The position numbers were made by a program, and so were the translations under genes. This document shows, piece by piece, positions 61,970-64,000 of a stretch of DNA of 64,000 bases; within the stretch, counting starts at the first letter, position 1, and each line of letters begins with the position of its first letter. The DNA comes from Stanieria sp964562685 (GTDB lineage Bacteria > Cyanobacteriota > Cyanobacteriia > Cyanobacteriales > Xenococcaceae). The DNA is taken from NCBI GenBank assembly GCA_964562685.1, contig CAZLUP010000014.1, forward strand, positions 7,395 through 71,394. Direction: 5' to 3'. The notes under the pieces are model-generated. The model was not told the DNA's origin and made no database searches. It saw nothing but the letters and a program-made list of their open reading frames with translations.

Positions 61970-62173
61970 ATGATTATTTGTACTCTTTGTCCTTGCTGTT
62001 CTCATCGGATGTTAAGACATATCCGTCATGATAGTCTTTATTGGTTTTGCCGTTCTTGCTGGCAAGAAATGCCTGATTTTACTTCCACTTTGTCTACTAG
62101 ACGACAACTAGAATCATTATTAAATAAAAAATCTTCCCAATTGCACCGTCCACAATCAGCAACCTTAGTTTAG
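61970..62173 (+). CDS. Small zinc-ribbon protein
   Basis: 67 residues. Two Cys pairs (CPCCSHRMLRHIRHD and YWFCRSCWQEMP) form a likely zinc ribbon, a pattern shared by short cyanobacterial proteins of unknown role. The C-terminus is polar and probably flexible. It converges with the deacetylase-family gene. Confidence 0.75.
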   Translation: MIICTLCPCCSHRMLRHIRHDSLYWFCRSCWQEMPDFTSTLSTRRQLESLLNKKSSQLHRPQSATLV

Positions 62174-62183
62174 GTTGAAAATA

Positions 62184-63095
62184 TTAATATTGATTATAAA
62201 CAGTTTGAGCAGCGCGATGTAAAAGCGAATGACGGTAAACCAGGGCGGATAAATCTTCGGCGTAACCTCCACCGATTACACTGGCAATAGGATAACCAGC
62301 AGCTAAACAGGTACTCAGCACCATCATTTCTCGCCGATAGATACCCCAGTCACTCAGAGCTAATTTACCTAAGAGATCGCTTACATGAGTATCTACTCCT
62401 GCATCATAAAATACCAAATCAGGTCTGACTTGAGAAAGTAAATCGGGTAAGTTTTTCGCTAAAATTTGCAAGTAGCCGTCATCATCTAAACCTATAGGAA
62501 GGGGAATATCACGATCGCTGATTTGTTTTTTCCCAGGAAAATTAGCTTCACAATGCATCGAAAAGGTAAACACCCGCTCATCATTTTGAAAAATCGAGGC
62601 GGTACCATCTCCTTGATGGACATCTAAATCTACAATCAAAATTTTTTGAACCAAATTTTCTTGTAACAAAACTTTAGCTGCGATCGCTAAATCGTTAAAA
62701 ATACAAAATCCCGAACCATAGCCAGGAAAAGCGTGATGAGTTCCTCCTGCCGTATTACAAGCACAACCAAATTGCAGAGCTAATTTTGCAGTGAGAATTG
62801 TTCCTGCTACAGCAATACAAGTACGATTAGCTAATGCTTGACTCCAAGGTAAACCAATCCGACGTTGAGCTTTTGATTCGAGCGTTCCCTGACAATATGC
62901 CTGGACGTAATCGGGAGTATGAACTAATTGAATTAATTCTAGTGGTGGTAATTGAGGTAAATAAACTTGTTTTGGGTTAATTATTTGATCTTTAATTAAT
63001 AAATCATATAAAAGTTTAAATTTAGCCATCGGAAAACGATGTCCTACTGGCAAAGGAGCAACATAATCGGGATGATAAACTATCGGTAAATCCAT
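62184..63095 (-). CDS. Histone-deacetylase-superfamily protein
   Basis: About 303 residues from the ATG at 63095 (MDLPIVYHPDYVAPLPVGHR). The frame reaches 63215 but there crosses a palindromic repeat, so the shorter start is preferred. Active-site motifs are complete: GGTHHAFPGYGSGFC with the His pair, VDLDVHQGDGT with zinc ligands, and FYDAGVDTH. The bacterial members (AcuC-like, acetylpolyamine amidohydrolase-like) remove acyl groups from proteins or small amines; the substrate here is unknown. Confidence 0.9.
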   Translation of the reverse strand: MDLPIVYHPDYVAPLPVGHRFPMAKFKLLYDLLIKDQIINPKQVYLPQLPPLELIQLVHTPDYVQAYCQGTLESKAQRRIGLPWSQALANRTCIAVAGTILTAKLALQFGCACNTAGGTHHAFPGYGSGFCIFNDLAIAAKVLLQENLVQKILIVDLDVHQGDGTASIFQNDERVFTFSMHCEANFPGKKQISDRDIPLPIGLDDDGYLQILAKNLPDLLSQVRPDLVFYDAGVDTHVSDLLGKLALSDWGIYRREMMVLSTCLAAGYPIASVIGGGYAEDLSALVYRHSLLHRAAQTVYNQY

Positions 63096-63155
63096 CCAAA
63101 AGCAGTAATGATTAGTGATTGCTTTTAGTTTATAACGAAGGTTTATAGTTTTCAG

Positions 63156-63184
63156 GTAGGGGTTTGGCATTGCTAAACCCCTAC
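63156..63184. repeat. 29-bp near-perfect palindrome
   Basis: GTAGGGGTTT...AAACCCCTAC, a stem of at least 10 bp with an RGCA-like inner part, lying between the deacetylase start and the small gene at 63239-63406. It is a typical small dispersed palindromic element of cyanobacteria. It supports the shorter deacetylase start. Confidence 0.7.
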
Positions 63185-63238
63185 ACCAGTTACTTTCCCG
63201 CTCAATTTCTGTCAAAAATATAAAAATTGCACTTCAGA

Positions 63239-63406
63239 TTATTTGTTGCGGAGTGAAATAACTTGTTCTTTGACAGTTTGTAAAGAATGATTCTCATTAG
63301 CTACGTTTTGGGTTCGAGCATTATCAATTGTACCCAAAGCGATAACACTAATAGTTAATCCAACAACAAGATCGAGAGTTACTTTTTTGCCTTCGTACCA
63401 CAACAT
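63239..63406 (-). CDS. Small single-helix membrane protein, unknown
   Basis: 55 residues: MLWYEGKKVTLDLVVGLTIS followed by VIALGTIDNARTQ and a polar helix ending SLRNK. One transmembrane helix is at about residues 9-27. A purine-rich AGGTAGG lies a few bases before the ATG. The function is unknown; it was found by reading the minus strand directly. Confidence 0.55.
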   Translation of the reverse strand: MLWYEGKKVTLDLVVGLTISVIALGTIDNARTQNVANENHSLQTVKEQVISLRNK

Positions 63407-63776
63407 TTTACCTACCTCACACTTAAACTTGCCATCACTGTCCTAATAGTAGGGTTCAGAATTCGGCTCTATGCAGTTATCTAAAAACTAATCCTTAACT
63501 TTATTGAAGCTTAAGTGCAGATAAAAGTTCCTATATTTAAGCAAATATTCTCAAAGACCTTCATAATCTGTCATATTCTTAGTTTAGTAGCTCAGATTGA
63601 ATTAGATCATTTGATCTTTTTAGTAAATTTGTTTTATTAAACTAAGAAGGGGATGAGTTGTTTTAGTCTCTAGTTTTAACCTAAAGCAAAGCTATCAAAA
63701 GATAGTTGAATTTTTAATTTTAATGGTGAAACAATAATTTAATCCAACTAAAGTATGCTCGATATTTTTAGCCTTT
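63407..63776. other. AT-rich intergenic gap
   Basis: Contains minor hairpins (for example GCTATC-AAAA-GATAGT at 63688-63703 followed by a T-rich run) but no gene that I can support. It probably holds the divergent promoters of the flanking small genes. Confidence 0.4.
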
Positions 63777-63980
63777 ATGCCACAACCTTTATCTTCTGCG
63801 ACTAAACTTCATAATCTTCGTCGTCTTAGTCAATTACTTGACAATGCCATCCATATTCCAGGAACTAAATATCGAATTGGACTCGATCCGATTTTGGGAC
63901 TAGTGCCTGGTGGTGGCGATACTGTAACAGGTGCTTTAGGAGCTTATATTAGACCTCCTGCAAAAGTCGAAGTAAGCTAA
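63777..63980 (+). CDS. DUF4112 protein, short C-terminus
   Basis: 67 residues. The N-terminal DUF4112 pattern is clear (LDNAIHIPGTKYRIGLDPIL, GLVPGGGDTVTGALGAYI). In the family a second membrane segment and tail normally follow GAYI. Here the protein ends RPPAKVEVS 9 codons later, 20 bp before the window edge. It looks truncated or frameshifted, but the data end too soon to decide. Confidence 0.65.
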   Translation: MPQPLSSATKLHNLRRLSQLLDNAIHIPGTKYRIGLDPILGLVPGGGDTVTGALGAYIRPPAKVEVS

Positions 63981-64000
63981 GTAAAATAAAAAGAAATTTA

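Overview
The window is from a cyanobacterial chromosome. The evidence is the psbEFLJ operon preceded by rubA and ycf48, a ThiO-ThiG fusion protein, a high-light-inducible (HLIP) protein, several protein families largely confined to cyanobacteria (DUF1830, DICT, PATAN response regulators, cyanoexosortase A) and many GCGATCGC (HIP1) palindromes in AT-rich DNA. The lineage cannot be fixed from the sequence alone.

Layout. 1-8.9 kb: a DICT sensory protein running off the left edge, a cobalamin-type radical SAM protein with a possible structured leader, DUF1830 and DUF4079-like proteins, a Ser/Thr kinase fused to GUN4, the ThiO-ThiG fusion, a small [2Fe-2S] protein and a YdcF-like protein. 9.0-11.4 kb: an HpsJ-like protein, a cyanoexosortase A partner and cyanoexosortase A, all on the minus strand. 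11.5-15.4 kb: an accessory stretch with an oxidoreductase fragment, a frameshifted phage virion gene, a coiled-coil ORF, and a minus-strand module of DUF2703, SigZ, cupin and diiron-type metallo-beta-lactamase proteins that looks richer in GC. 16.3-18.2 kb: a small Cys-rich protein and gatA.

18.3-42.9 kb is the dominant feature: sixteen consecutive minus-strand chemosensory genes. The downstream half has the order PATAN-REC, REC, CheW, MCP, MCP, CheA, which matches the pixGHIJ1J2L phototaxis operon of Synechocystis, followed by one more CheW. Its first MCP carries a GAF domain with both cysteines of a DXCF cyanobacteriochrome, so it is probably a light receptor. The upstream half is a second system with two PATAN-REC proteins, a REC protein, a Cache-type MCP, a CheA-REC kinase, two CheWs and an MCP whose extracytoplasmic domain has a c-type haem motif. 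Light and redox or haem signals therefore probably feed neighbouring systems. No CheR or CheB is present.

43-52.7 kb: sulfiredoxin, an HTH/GrpE-like protein, psbJ-L-F-E, ycf48, rubA, murA, tRNA-Leu(CAG), an rRNA/tRNA methyltransferase, ppk1, a single-domain response regulator and an HLIP. 53-58 kb: a hicAB toxin-antitoxin pair between inverted copies of a GC-rich repeat, a phage-like protein, a DUF3124 lipoprotein, and a cNMP/AAA+/polyferredoxin gene that seems to be split by one in-frame TAA. 58-64 kb: a LivG-type ATPase, a conserved unknown, pfkA, a response regulator, a zinc-ribbon protein, a histone-deacetylase-family protein and a short DUF4112 protein.

A recurring oddity is a family of GC-rich palindromic repeats in AT-rich surroundings. 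One copy lies in frame inside the PixL-like kinase gene, one lies inside a bidirectional terminator, and a related pair flanks hicAB.
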